This document shows positions 45,134 to 53,036 of a stretch of DNA of 64,000 bases, one piece after another. This stretch comes from Sphingobacterium humi (lineage in GTDB: Bacteria; Bacteroidota; Bacteroidia; Sphingobacteriales; Sphingobacteriaceae): positions 248,001 to 312,000 of the forward strand of contig NZ_WSQA01000002.1 in the NCBI RefSeq assembly GCF_009768885.1, written 5' to 3'. Every line of letters starts with the position of its first letter. Within the stretch, counting starts at the first letter, position 1. The position numbers were made by a program, and so were the translations under genes. The notes under the pieces are model-generated. The model was not told where the DNA came from. It did no database searches and saw only the letters and a list, made by a program, of their open reading frames with translations.

Positions 45134-47335
45134 TTATTGCTCGATGGGAAATAGCAATTGAATCTCTGTCCCTATTCCCAATTGACTATCGACCTTAATC
45201 TGTAAATCCAGTTTATCTACAATATTTTTTACGATGGTCAATCCAAGTCCTGTTCCTTCAAAATCGTAGGCATTGTCCAAGCGCTTAAAGGAATCGAACA
45301 TCACCTTAAGATCTTCCTGCGCAATACCGATCCCATTATCGCGAATAACGTAGCGGACAAACTCCTGCTCCTTCAGCGAATATACTTCCACCTTAGGGTT
45401 TTCATTTCTTGCCGAATATTTAATTGCATTGCCAATGAGGTTCTGAAATAATTGATAGACTAATGTTTTATGCCCATAGATTGGCCATAAATCACCTACC
45501 TCTATATGGCTTGGGGAAAAATCATAACGCAATAAACAGAAATCAATCACCTGTAAAATAGAAGGCTTGATATCTAATAACTCGGTTTGATAACTAAATG
45601 ATTTTATCTTACTGAAATCATGAATGGCGACTAAAAGATCGCTGATTAAATCTACGGCCTGCTTCATGTTCAGCAGCATTCTATCTTTTACCTCCTTGGG
45701 CATATCCGGCTTTTGCAACATCATTTGTACGGAAAGGTTGATGGCAGAAAGGGGATTTTTTACATCATGGCTAACCGTGTAGGCGTAGGCGTCTAAGGCC
45801 TTATTTAAATTATGAACCTCTTCATTTAAATTGCTGATCTCAATCGACTTCTGATTTATACTTTCTTTAATCAATCGCCTTAATCGACCGAAGAAAAACA
45901 GTTCTGCTTCTGTCCAGGCCAAACTACTGCTATGAATGGTATGGTGCCATAAGTCAAAATGCCTATGCGGTTCAGTCTCAAAGGTCTCGTTCGCTTTCAC
46001 ATCTTCCAAATATTTTACGGGCTTATCCATATAAGTCCTACGTACCACATGCTCTTTCCGGAAAAATAACAACGTAAATTTTCGACTGGAATCAATATCG
46101 ATTTTAGCGATGCCCGCAAATCGGTCCATTTCTATGCCTAGCTCATGTCCATATTTAAAGGTGAACTGCGGTTCGGTATAAACAAACTGATCGGAGTTTG
46201 CTAAGATGAAAGTTTGCAGCTTTTTAAGCTTTTGCCGGCCAATATTCATGTTGTCTGCGTAGATACGGTCTCCGTCAACAATAACCATAGCGTCTGCGTT
46301 TGCAAAATCGCAAATCATCTTGCTAAAGGAAGAAAGTACACTGAGGATATCACTCTTCAGCATCAACTTTTCTTTCAAGGTCAATTCAAACTGTCTTATG
46401 CGCTCATTAAAATCTCTTTCCTTGGCCTCCAATTCGTCGGCAAAGCGAGCGGATGTCCATTGAATCATATAAACCATGGCCTCCCTTTTTAACAGATTGA
46501 TACGCGTAGGCTTTATATTCTGACAGAAAATAAGACCCCATATTTTATCATTTATTAAAATGGAATAACTCAAGTTACAGCCTATTTCCACCTTTTTTAA
46601 ATGCGCACGATGCACAGCATCTAGCGTTCTAATATTCGTGGCTAGCAGATCAATAGGTTGATTGTTCAAGCTGATAATAGGTACAGGATCTTCATTGATA
46701 TCTTGAGTTACCCGACAGAGGTTCATTAAATGAATCTTACGGGCATGGCTCAATACCGCAAAATCGGAATGATACATTCCATAAATGCTCTCCAAATTAT
46801 CGTTGCGTCTCGTTTCTGCAATGATCTGTCCGTTATTTTCCTCCGCAAATTGATACACCGTCACCCGGTCATAAGCTAATATCTTGGAGATATAGTCACA
46901 TAAAACCTCCCATACCCCCCTGCTTTCTACATCTAGGATACGCGCAAAAGCTTCAAATTTTGGAAAAAAGACAACGCCGTCTACCACCTTTCTCTCGAAT
47001 TCAAAATAAACATGGCCATGCAATTGGTAAATACTTAAATAGCAGCCCTTATTATCCAAGACAATCTCTAACAGATTGCGGTCATGCTCATTAATTAAAA
47101 TTTGCCGAACGGCCTCTTCGATATCGATGGTATAATTAGGCAGGAAATTGCTGACGATATAGGAAAAGGGCTTTTCAAAAATTGACGTAACGCTTTCGTT
47201 CAAGAATTCTTTGAAATTTTCACTGGCAGCAATGATGTTTAAATCCTTATCTGTCACAATGAGATAGCCAAAACCCTGTACACCAACAGTTAACATTTCT
47301 GTATTCTTTGCAGAAGAAGCATCAGTGAGCATCAT
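45134..47335 (-). CDS. Phytochrome-like sensor histidine kinase
   Basis: 733 residues. Domain order: PAS (about 15-115), GAF (about 135-300), PHY (about 320-490), a HisKA dimerisation helix with phospho-accepting His523 in TVSHDVKNPLSA, and HATPase (about 610-730, with NLIGNAIKYS, DNGIGI and GTGLGL). GAF residues near HARKIHLMNL, His245, and the PHY tongue PHRHFDLWHH show phytochrome ancestry. The chromophore-linking Cys is absent, as no Cys occurs before residue 98, and the DIP motif is changed to DFA. It may not bind bilin covalently or at all. No response regulator lies beside it. Confidence 0.92.
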   Translation of the reverse strand: MMLTDASSAKNTEMLTVGVQGFGYLIVTDKDLNIIAASENFKEFLNESVTSIFEKPFSYIVSNFLPNYTIDIEEAVRQILINEHDRNLLEIVLDNKGCYLSIYQLHGHVYFEFERKVVDGVVFFPKFEAFARILDVESRGVWEVLCDYISKILAYDRVTVYQFAEENNGQIIAETRRNDNLESIYGMYHSDFAVLSHARKIHLMNLCRVTQDINEDPVPIISLNNQPIDLLATNIRTLDAVHRAHLKKVEIGCNLSYSILINDKIWGLIFCQNIKPTRINLLKREAMVYMIQWTSARFADELEAKERDFNERIRQFELTLKEKLMLKSDILSVLSSFSKMICDFANADAMVIVDGDRIYADNMNIGRQKLKKLQTFILANSDQFVYTEPQFTFKYGHELGIEMDRFAGIAKIDIDSSRKFTLLFFRKEHVVRRTYMDKPVKYLEDVKANETFETEPHRHFDLWHHTIHSSSLAWTEAELFFFGRLRRLIKESINQKSIEISNLNEEVHNLNKALDAYAYTVSHDVKNPLSAINLSVQMMLQKPDMPKEVKDRMLLNMKQAVDLISDLLVAIHDFSKIKSFSYQTELLDIKPSILQVIDFCLLRYDFSPSHIEVGDLWPIYGHKTLVYQLFQNLIGNAIKYSARNENPKVEVYSLKEQEFVRYVIRDNGIGIAQEDLKVMFDSFKRLDNAYDFEGTGLGLTIVKNIVDKLDLQIKVDSQLGIGTEIQLLFPIEQ

Positions 47336-47371
47336 AATAATTGATTAGTGTGCTGGGAATTCCCATTGCTC

Positions 47372-47379
47372 CAAAAGTA
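47372..47379 (-). promoter_or_regulatory. Candidate -7 element for the phytochrome-like kinase gene
   Basis: TACTTTTG on the minus strand matches TAnnTTTG, 37 bp before the start codon. No good -33 element is seen. Confidence 0.4.
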
Positions 47380-47479
47380 GTTAATTTTTGTAGTATAAAT
47401 GAGTAAGTGATGATAAATTGTATGGCCTGTATTATTCCTGTATTGATACGAAGTAACAACTTTGGTGTAGAACCATTTT

Positions 47480-47532
47480 ACTCCCCTTTCTCACCCCTTT
47501 CACACCCGTATATAACCCCTTAGCAAAAGGGG
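47480..47532. repeat. Pyrimidine-rich CTCCCCTTTC repeat element, copy B
   Basis: ACTCCCCTTTCTCACCCCTT and further CCC-rich units are followed by a hairpin CCCCTT-AGCAA-AAGGGG (47516-47532). The design matches the element at 1312-1373: two to four CCCCTTTC units, then a CCCTT/AAGGG hairpin with a GC-containing loop. It lies in a 538-bp gap without genes. Confidence 0.45.
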
Positions 47533-47625
47533 AAGCATGGGGAGAAATAGGGTTAAGCTTCGGGGGTGAAAATGGAAAAGTTGGAAGGGGGGTGTTGTTG
47601 CTTTTTCAGCGTATTGTTTTCGTGT

Positions 47626-47782
47626 TGTCATCGTGAGCGGAGTCGAACGACTGGTACGTCAATACAATTAATCATACATAATCAGTTTATTAACAATGTG
47701 TTATGAAGTTATTGATAGGTGGATGATTGCACTGACGTACCAGTAGTTCGTGGTTCGTGGTTCGACTCCGCTCACCATGACA
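47626..47782. repeat. Large imperfect palindrome of the TCGTGAGCGGAGTCGAAC (REP-like) type
   Basis: The left arm (47626-47661, TGTCATCGTGAGCGGAGTCG...) is repeated in inverse orientation at 47733-47782 (...CGACTCCGCTCACCATGACA), separated by 71 bp of AT-rich DNA. The right arm differs by a three-fold GTTCGTG/GTTCGTG/GTTCGAC heptamer where the left arm has one. GAGCGGAGTCGAA-type palindromes are widespread intergenic repeats in Bacteroidota and resemble REP elements mobilised by RAYT transposases. No transposase is in the window. Confidence 0.75.
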
Positions 47783-47816
47783 GAAAGATGACAAAGTGAT
47801 AAAAAAACGAGGACAC

Positions 47817-47854
47817 TTCAAAAAAAAGCGCTGATTAATAATAACCAGCGCTTT
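47817..47854 (-). terminator. Rho-independent terminator of fabV
   Basis: AAAGCGCTG (47825-47833) and CAGCGCTTT (47846-47854) form a perfect 9-bp stem with a 12-nt AT loop, followed on the minus strand by a T run. It lies 19 bp after the fabV stop. Confidence 0.88.
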
Positions 47855-47873
47855 ATGCTATAAAATTAGTGTT

Positions 47874-49070
47874 TTACCCAATACTAGGTACAGGTACTAA
47901 TTCATTGGTATCTTTTTCGTAATCAATTTCATCGAAGTTGAATCCGAACAATTGGAAAAAGTCGTTGCGGTATCCTTCGATATCGGATATTTCAGATAAG
48001 TTTTCGGTAGATGTTTCTTTCCAAAGTTTAGCTACTTCTTCTTGAACATCGGCACGCATTTCTAAATCGTCTACACGGATTCTTCCTTTCTCATCCAAAG
48101 GAACTTCTTGTCCGGTATACAGGCGTTCTGCAAATAAACGTTGCATTTGCTCGATGGTACCTTCATGGATGCCTTTTTCTTTCATTACTTTATATAGTAA
48201 GGAAATGTATAAAGGAACAACAGGGATAGCGGAACTAGACTGGGTTACTAAGGCTTTATTGACAGACACATAAGAAACGCCATGAATATCTTTTAATAAA
48301 TCATTTAAAGCAGGCACGGTACCTTCTAAGTTATCCTTAGCACGTCCAATTGTACCGTTGCGGTAAATTGGGTAGGTAAGCTCAGGGCCGATATACGAAT
48401 AAGCTACAGTTTTTACGCCTTCTGCTAATACACCAGCAGCTTTTAAGTCCTCGATCCAGAATTTCCAGTCTTCACCGCCCATTACAGCTACGGTATTATC
48501 AATATCCGCAGGATTATCTACAGGAAGAATGGTGATATCAGAAACAACACCGGTATGGAAATCTACCGTTTTATCGGTAAAAGGTTGTTCAATAGGTTTT
48601 AATACGGAGGCGAATTGTTCGCCAGTTTTCGGATGGGTACGACGTGGAGAGGCTAATGAATAGACAACCAAATCAACTTGTCCTAAATCTTGTTTAATCA
48701 GGTCGATGGTTTGTTTTTTAATATCGTCTGAGAAAGCATCACCATTGATACTTTTAGCATATAAACCGGCAGCATGAGCTTCCTTTTCGAAGGCTGCAGA
48801 GTTATACCAGCCTGCGGTACCTAATTTTCCTTCTGTAGCAGGTTTTTCGAAAAATACACCAATGGTTGCCGCATCGGAACCAAAGGCTGCAGTGATACGC
48901 GAGGCAATACCAAATCCAGTGGATGCACCGATTACTAACACTTTCTTCGGTCCATTGGCAATTTTACCTTTGGATTTAACATACTCGATTTGGTTTTTAA
49001 TGTGCTGCGCAGCTCCTTCCGGATGTGCCGTCAGACAAATAAACCCTCTTGTTCTTGGTTGAATAATCAT
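47874..49070 (-). CDS. fabV: Trans-2-enoyl-ACP/CoA reductase FabV
   Basis: 398 residues, full length. MIIQPRTRGFICLTAHPEG at the N-terminus and the NAD-binding segment VIGASTGFGIASRI are FabV signatures. The catalytic Tyr-x8-Lys motif of this SDR branch is YRNGTIGRAK. FabV reduces the enoyl intermediate in fatty-acid synthesis using NADH, and FabV enzymes are triclosan-tolerant. It is monocistronic, with a TACTTTTG -7 element at 49105-49112. Confidence 0.98.
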   Translation of the reverse strand: MIIQPRTRGFICLTAHPEGAAQHIKNQIEYVKSKGKIANGPKKVLVIGASTGFGIASRITAAFGSDAATIGVFFEKPATEGKLGTAGWYNSAAFEKEAHAAGLYAKSINGDAFSDDIKKQTIDLIKQDLGQVDLVVYSLASPRRTHPKTGEQFASVLKPIEQPFTDKTVDFHTGVVSDITILPVDNPADIDNTVAVMGGEDWKFWIEDLKAAGVLAEGVKTVAYSYIGPELTYPIYRNGTIGRAKDNLEGTVPALNDLLKDIHGVSYVSVNKALVTQSSSAIPVVPLYISLLYKVMKEKGIHEGTIEQMQRLFAERLYTGQEVPLDEKGRIRVDDLEMRADVQEEVAKLWKETSTENLSEISDIEGYRNDFFQLFGFNFDEIDYEKDTNELVPVPSIG

Positions 49071-49104
49071 CTTTTTTAATCTTTCAAAGTTGAATAATTA
49101 ATTG

Positions 49105-49112
49105 CAAAAGTA
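49105..49112 (-). promoter_or_regulatory. Candidate -7 element for fabV
   Basis: TACTTTTG on the minus strand matches TAnnTTTG and lies 34 bp before the start codon. Confidence 0.45.
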
Positions 49113-49222
49113 GTTAAAATTTCAAGTAATATGCTTGCAGTTTCTTTATTAAAAACTATTCTTAACTACAACTGTATCCATAAATGGTTTAGGCTGTGTC
49201 CCGCAGAAAACCAATCTGTTTA

Positions 49223-50374
49223 TTATTTTTTAATGAATTCACTGTATAACAGCTGAATAACTTCTTTGGATAATAAGATATCATCGTGGCTATCGGTTTT
49301 AGGGATACAACCATTGGTAATGACAATAAATCCAAATTTCTGCTTCGGCTCAAAAAACATATTGCTATACAGGCCATAGGCTGAGCCGGTATGCCCGATC
49401 ATGTGTTCACCGGGAATTAAGCGATCGTTCTCTAATAAGGCCAGGCCATAATGTTCTTTTTCAGATAGCCCCTTTTGCATGCGCTTCGCACTTTTCTTGC
49501 GCAACAATTGCAGCTTGCCTACTTTACCATAGTTCATATGCATTAACATATATTTAGCTAAATCGTTGGCTGAAATCTTCATCCCTCCTGTTGGGGAAAA
49601 AACTGGCGTAGACTCGCCGAGGGTATAGTTTTTAATTTCCTCGGAACGTGGATTATAGGCTGAGGGCTGTTCCTCAAACTTTCCATTTTCTTTTACATAA
49701 AGCTTTGCAAAGCGCGATTTGTCTAAAGAATCGATGTTATAGCCTGCAGCTAGCTGCAAGGGGTCTAGAATTTGCTGTTTGATATAATTATCAAATCGCA
49801 CCTGCGTGAGCCGTTCAAGAACAGCACCTACCATATTAAAGTTAAGGTTGCAATATTCATAGCCTTGGCCAGGTGCATAACTGTTATACGATTGTTTCCA
49901 ATCTTTATTCTTGGCCGGATTAATGACATCTAAGGAGAAATATCCGTTTTTATCGTTGATGCTAGACCGATGGGATAGCACCATCTCCAAGGTAATTTTA
50001 TTATCCGGGAAATTGGGATTACGAACGGGGAAACCTACTAAATCGCCAAAATCATCGTCTAAGGAAATTATTCCCTTTTCCACCAATTGCATTATCGCGG
50101 TACTGCTAAAGGACTTTGAAATGGAGGCGATGCGGAAAAGGTTGTCGGTGGTTAATGGCTTCTTTGCTTCCACATCCTGATAGCCGATGGCATTGGAATA
50201 GACTGGTTTTCCATTTTTTACGACGACAATGGCCAGACCTACGGCTTCATAACGATCGGCGACCTGTTTCAGTTTGTTGTTAAAATCGGCAGATTGTGCC
50301 TGAACCTGTCCTATCAAGAAGAGGCTAAGCAAAAATACTGCTATTGTTTTTGTATGTATCATCATGTTTTTCAT
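49223..50374 (-). CDS. Serine hydrolase of the class C beta-lactamase/DD-peptidase fold
   Basis: 383 residues from the ATG at 50374 (an upstream TTG is less likely). The Sec signal is MKNMMIHTKTIAVFLLSLF, ending near VQAQ. Catalytic elements: SxxK in RIASISKSFSS, Tyr-x-Asn in YEYCNLNF and the HTG box in GHTGSAYG. The family includes penicillin-recognising peptidases, esterases and D-amino-acid amidases; the exact substrate is unknown and beta-lactam resistance should not be assumed. It starts 9 bp after the DUF3307 gene, so it is the third gene of the satD operon. Confidence 0.9.
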   Translation of the reverse strand: MKNMMIHTKTIAVFLLSLFLIGQVQAQSADFNNKLKQVADRYEAVGLAIVVVKNGKPVYSNAIGYQDVEAKKPLTTDNLFRIASISKSFSSTAIMQLVEKGIISLDDDFGDLVGFPVRNPNFPDNKITLEMVLSHRSSINDKNGYFSLDVINPAKNKDWKQSYNSYAPGQGYEYCNLNFNMVGAVLERLTQVRFDNYIKQQILDPLQLAAGYNIDSLDKSRFAKLYVKENGKFEEQPSAYNPRSEEIKNYTLGESTPVFSPTGGMKISANDLAKYMLMHMNYGKVGKLQLLRKKSAKRMQKGLSEKEHYGLALLENDRLIPGEHMIGHTGSAYGLYSNMFFEPKQKFGFIVITNGCIPKTDSHDDILLSKEVIQLLYSEFIKK

Positions 50375-50383
50375 ATCCAATAA

Positions 50384-51115
50384 TTAAAGCAGGGCCAGCA
50401 CTTGTTTTAAGCTGAAGGCGACCAGCATGCCCAGGCCAAAGCTTAACAAGGTTCCAATCATCACATATTCTGTAAATTTGGTATCCCTTGCATTTGTCAA
50501 ATCGCCAAAGCGAAAGATGGACTTGGCGGCTAATAGAAAGCCAATGCCTTCATTCATATCCAACAGCACAAAACCCAGGATCATTAAGCGTTCCATGATG
50601 CCTATAATCGTTCCGGCATTAAACAGGGTGGTTTTACGTTTGTTGTTGAAATCAGTTTCTTTATGCCATTTACTAAAGAATAAACGAATGCCGATGGGTA
50701 TGGCAAAAACAAGAAGCAATAGGGCAATGATGCCGACCAATAACTTGTCTACCTGTAGCTGTTGCATCATCTGCTGCCATGCGCCATTGCTGCGAAAGAA
50801 AAATACAGCGGCAATACTGGCGAAGTGCAGGGCTTGATCGAGGGTAAAAAGGTAAATCGGTTTGATTCGCCAATTCCGTTCCAGTCCGATTTTTAAACTA
50901 TCAATGGCTAAATGAGCCGACAGTAGAAATACGATGTTTTGCCAATTCCCGGCTAAGTCATTAATAAAGAAAAGAATTAATAAGCCAGCGTGCACTGCGA
51001 TATGCAGAAACAAATACTGAATTTGCGTATTTCTTTTTTCTACCCAGCTTTTGGGTTGCAAAACAAAATCGCCTATTAAATGGGCGATGAGCATTTTAAG
51101 CAGGCTTGTTAACAT
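50384..51115 (-). CDS. DUF3307 family membrane protein
   Basis: 243 residues from the ATG at 51115 (an upstream TTG is less likely). The N-terminal motif MLIAHLIGDFVLQPKSWVEK, followed by HIAVHAGLLILF and SAHLAIDSLKIGLE, is typical of DUF3307. About six to seven transmembrane helices are visible, with His/Asp residues at the membrane face. Function is unknown. It overlaps the satD stop codon by 20 bp, so the two are translationally coupled; SatD/DUF3307 pairs occur widely and imply a joint role. Confidence 0.85.
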   Translation of the reverse strand: MLTSLLKMLIAHLIGDFVLQPKSWVEKRNTQIQYLFLHIAVHAGLLILFFINDLAGNWQNIVFLLSAHLAIDSLKIGLERNWRIKPIYLFTLDQALHFASIAAVFFFRSNGAWQQMMQQLQVDKLLVGIIALLLLVFAIPIGIRLFFSKWHKETDFNNKRKTTLFNAGTIIGIMERLMILGFVLLDMNEGIGFLLAAKSIFRFGDLTNARDTKFTEYVMIGTLLSFGLGMLVAFSLKQVLALL

Positions 51116-51710
51116 AACGGGCAAGTTCTTTCGTACAATATTGGATAACCTCGTTGAGCTTCGGGTAGTTTGCTCGATTGAGCTCTCTGCTGACCTGGCT
51201 TTGGTTGCTTCGGTTGAGGAGCTGTGTAATTTCCAATTGGTTCTTCTCCGGATACTCCATCATTTTCTGCACGGTTTCAGCCATATTAATGGTCCATTGA
51301 TCCAGCAGGCGGGTACTGAGGGTTAGCAATAAATTGAGGTTCTCATTTAAATCGGCCCAAGGTGATATAAATTCGATACTTTCTTTGTATAGGGAATCCA
51401 AGGCCTTACCGGAAAGGAAAAAGGCTTCTCCACTGGATTGCTTAATGGTATGATTACGGAAGGAAACCTGCCCCACCCCGATACCGATGCGCACATCCAT
51501 TTCTTCAATTTGGCGCATGACCGCCTTTAGGTAGAAAACACAGTGAAATACCCGGTCTAAGGGTACTTCCGCTTGAAAACTATCGCCGCGGAAAATATCA
51601 TAATCGGTCGTTTGCTGTTTCAATGCTGCTTCTAACTGTGGAAGCCATGCACTACTCTCGTGTTTTCGAGAATGAATAATGTCCCCTGTTATAATGATGT
51701 AATATTGCAT
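51096..51710 (-). CDS. satD: SatD-family protein with C-terminal helix-turn-helix
   Basis: 204 residues from the ATG at 51710; a TTG upstream would add 25 unlike residues. The N-terminal part has the SatD pattern: YYIIITGDIIHSR (1-15), FRGDSFQAEV (40-49) and VRIGIGVGQVSF (73-84), which resembles the core strands of palm/nucleotide-cyclase folds. The C-terminus (about 157-185, EITQLLNRSNQSQVSRELNR) is a helix-turn-helix. SatD was named for an acid-tolerance locus in streptococci; its biochemistry is not established. A DNA-binding end next to the 28-bp palindrome array (51803-52018) suggests autoregulation. Confidence 0.82.
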   Translation of the reverse strand: MQYYIIITGDIIHSRKHESSAWLPQLEAALKQQTTDYDIFRGDSFQAEVPLDRVFHCVFYLKAVMRQIEEMDVRIGIGVGQVSFRNHTIKQSSGEAFFLSGKALDSLYKESIEFISPWADLNENLNLLLTLSTRLLDQWTINMAETVQKMMEYPEKNQLEITQLLNRSNQSQVSRELNRANYPKLNEVIQYCTKELARYVNKPA

Positions 51711-51802
51711 GCCTGATGTAATTATCCCCTTGTTTTTCTGATAGCTGTGCTCGCTTTGGATTAAGCGCGCTAATGTTTGTTCCAATACGTTATAATCTTA
51801 AA

Positions 51803-52018
51803 TATAACCATAATGTGTAATAATTTAAAATATTACAGTTTTCAGTAATATTTCCAAATATAACAGTTTTCTGTAATAATTTAAAATATTACCGTTTTTA
51901 GTAATAATTGCAAATATTACAGTTTTCAGTAATAATTGAGATTATTACAGTTTTCGGTAATATTTTGAATTATTACCGATATCAGTAATAATTAGGAATA
52001 TGACCGATCTTGACCATC
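51803..52018. promoter_or_regulatory. Array of eight palindromic sites with exact 28-bp period
   Basis: Units begin at 51803, 51831, 51859, 51887, 51915, 51943, 51971 and 51999. Each is a 20-bp imperfect palindrome TATTAC-N8-GTAATA (for example TATTACAGTTTTCAGTAATA), followed by an 8-bp AT-rich spacer. Units 1 and 3 start with TATAAC; unit 8 is degenerate. The centre is mostly (A/C)GTTTTC. The array fills the gap between satD (minus, starts 92 bp away) and the PPK2 gene (plus, 88 bp away). It looks like a multi-operator bound cooperatively by one regulator, possibly SatD. It is not a CRISPR array, because spacers are 8 bp and similar to each other. Confidence 0.9.
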
Positions 52019-52106
52019 AAAGGGAGGGAAATATTCGGTTGTACACACGCTGAGCAAAACAGAAAGCCATAAAAAATTATTAAATTGCTATACCAAGAGA
52101 TAAACT

Positions 52107-52982
52107 ATGACGAACTACGCAAAAACATTCGCCGCGAAGGGTAATTTTAAAATCAAAGAGCATCCTACGGATATCCGGGATGTGATAGATCCGGAATTTG
52201 CAAAAACAGAGCTTAAGAAGCTCCGCAAGAAAATTGCCGCCATCCAAGACATGATGTATGCACATGATAAATACAGTGTATTAATTTGCCTGCAAGGGAT
52301 GGATACCGCAGGAAAAGACTCCTTAATACGCGAAGTGTTTAAAGCAATCAATGTACGTGGTGTGCTGGTAGAGAGTTTTAAAACTCCTTCGGAAGAGGAA
52401 TTACAGCATGATTATTTATGGCGTCATGAAATTAAGCTTCCTGAGAAAGGAAAATTCACGGTATTCAATAGAACCCATTATGAAAATGTATTGGTTACTC
52501 GTGTCCATCCGGAATACCTTTTAAATGAACGTATACCGCATATTAACGATCCGAAGAATTTACCGAAGGATTTTTGGAAAATGCGGTTTGAGCAAATTAA
52601 TAATTTTGAAAAACGAATTACAGAGAACGGTACAATCGTGATGAAGTTCTTTCTAAACTTAAGCAAGAAAGAACAAAAAGAACGCTTATTGAGCCGCTTG
52701 GAAGAGGAAGAGAAAAACTGGAAATTCTCCCCGGGCGACTTAGCCGAGCGGAAACTATGGGACAAATACATGCAATGTTATGAAGAAGCCATTCAAAATT
52801 GCAGTAAAAAGAATGCACCCTGGTATATTATTCCATCGGATAGCAAACCCGTAGCCCGATACTTGGTAGCCCAAATTATATACGAACTTTTAGTGGCCTA
52901 TAAGGACATCAAATACCCTGAAATGCCACCTGAAATAGAAGAGCATAAGCGGAAATATAAAGAACAATTGGAGGCGGAATAG
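52107..52982 (+). CDS. PPK2-family polyphosphate kinase/polyphosphate:nucleotide phosphotransferase
   Basis: 291 residues. Walker A is CLQGMDTAGKDSLIREVF and the conserved HDYLWR and FNRTHYENVLVTRVHPE follow. The lid motif is SPGDLAERKLWDKYMQCYEE. PPK2 enzymes transfer phosphate between polyphosphate and nucleoside mono- or diphosphates. Length fits single-domain PPK2 of class I or III, which cannot be separated here. It diverges from satD across the palindrome array, so both may respond to the same regulator. Its last codons form one arm of its terminator. Confidence 0.95.
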   Translation: MTNYAKTFAAKGNFKIKEHPTDIRDVIDPEFAKTELKKLRKKIAAIQDMMYAHDKYSVLICLQGMDTAGKDSLIREVFKAINVRGVLVESFKTPSEEELQHDYLWRHEIKLPEKGKFTVFNRTHYENVLVTRVHPEYLLNERIPHINDPKNLPKDFWKMRFEQINNFEKRITENGTIVMKFFLNLSKKEQKERLLSRLEEEEKNWKFSPGDLAERKLWDKYMQCYEEAIQNCSKKNAPWYIIPSDSKPVARYLVAQIIYELLVAYKDIKYPEMPPEIEEHKRKYKEQLEAE

Positions 52983-52998
52983 CCTCCAATTGTTCTTT
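52959..52998 (+). terminator. Terminator hairpin overlapping the end of the PPK2 gene
   Basis: A perfect 17-bp stem AAAGAACAATTGGAGGC (52959-52975) with GCCTCCAATTGTTCTTT (52982-52998) encloses a 6-nt loop that includes most of the stop codon. The left arm is coding sequence. Only TTTAA follows, so it may act more as an mRNA 3' stabiliser or a two-way terminator. Confidence 0.7.
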
Positions 52999-53036
52999 AA
53001 GCGTTATACAGCATCAAATATTTTGGATAAGGGTTA

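Larger units (their letters stand above)
47336..47873. other. Intergenic region carrying two repeat elements
   Basis: This 538-bp gap lies between two minus-strand genes and contains no credible ORF. From left to right it holds the kinase promoter region, the pyrimidine-rich repeat (47480-47532), a REP-like palindrome (47626-47782) and the fabV terminator (47817-47854). A G-rich stretch at 47552-47600 has no clear structure. Confidence 0.6.

Noticed and set aside
47626..47782. tRNA gene
   Set aside because: The GTTCGAC segment recalls a T-loop, but there is no cloverleaf or acceptor stem; the region is a palindromic repeat.
49223..50374. Beta-lactamase resistance gene
   Set aside because: The fold and SxxK/YxN/HTG motifs are shared with peptidases and esterases; nothing in the sequence shows beta-lactam hydrolysis.
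51803..52018. CRISPR array or replication iterons
   Set aside because: The inter-repeat segments are 8 bp, AT-rich and alike, far too short for CRISPR spacers, and no cas gene is near. No replication initiator, DnaA boxes or plasmid genes accompany it.
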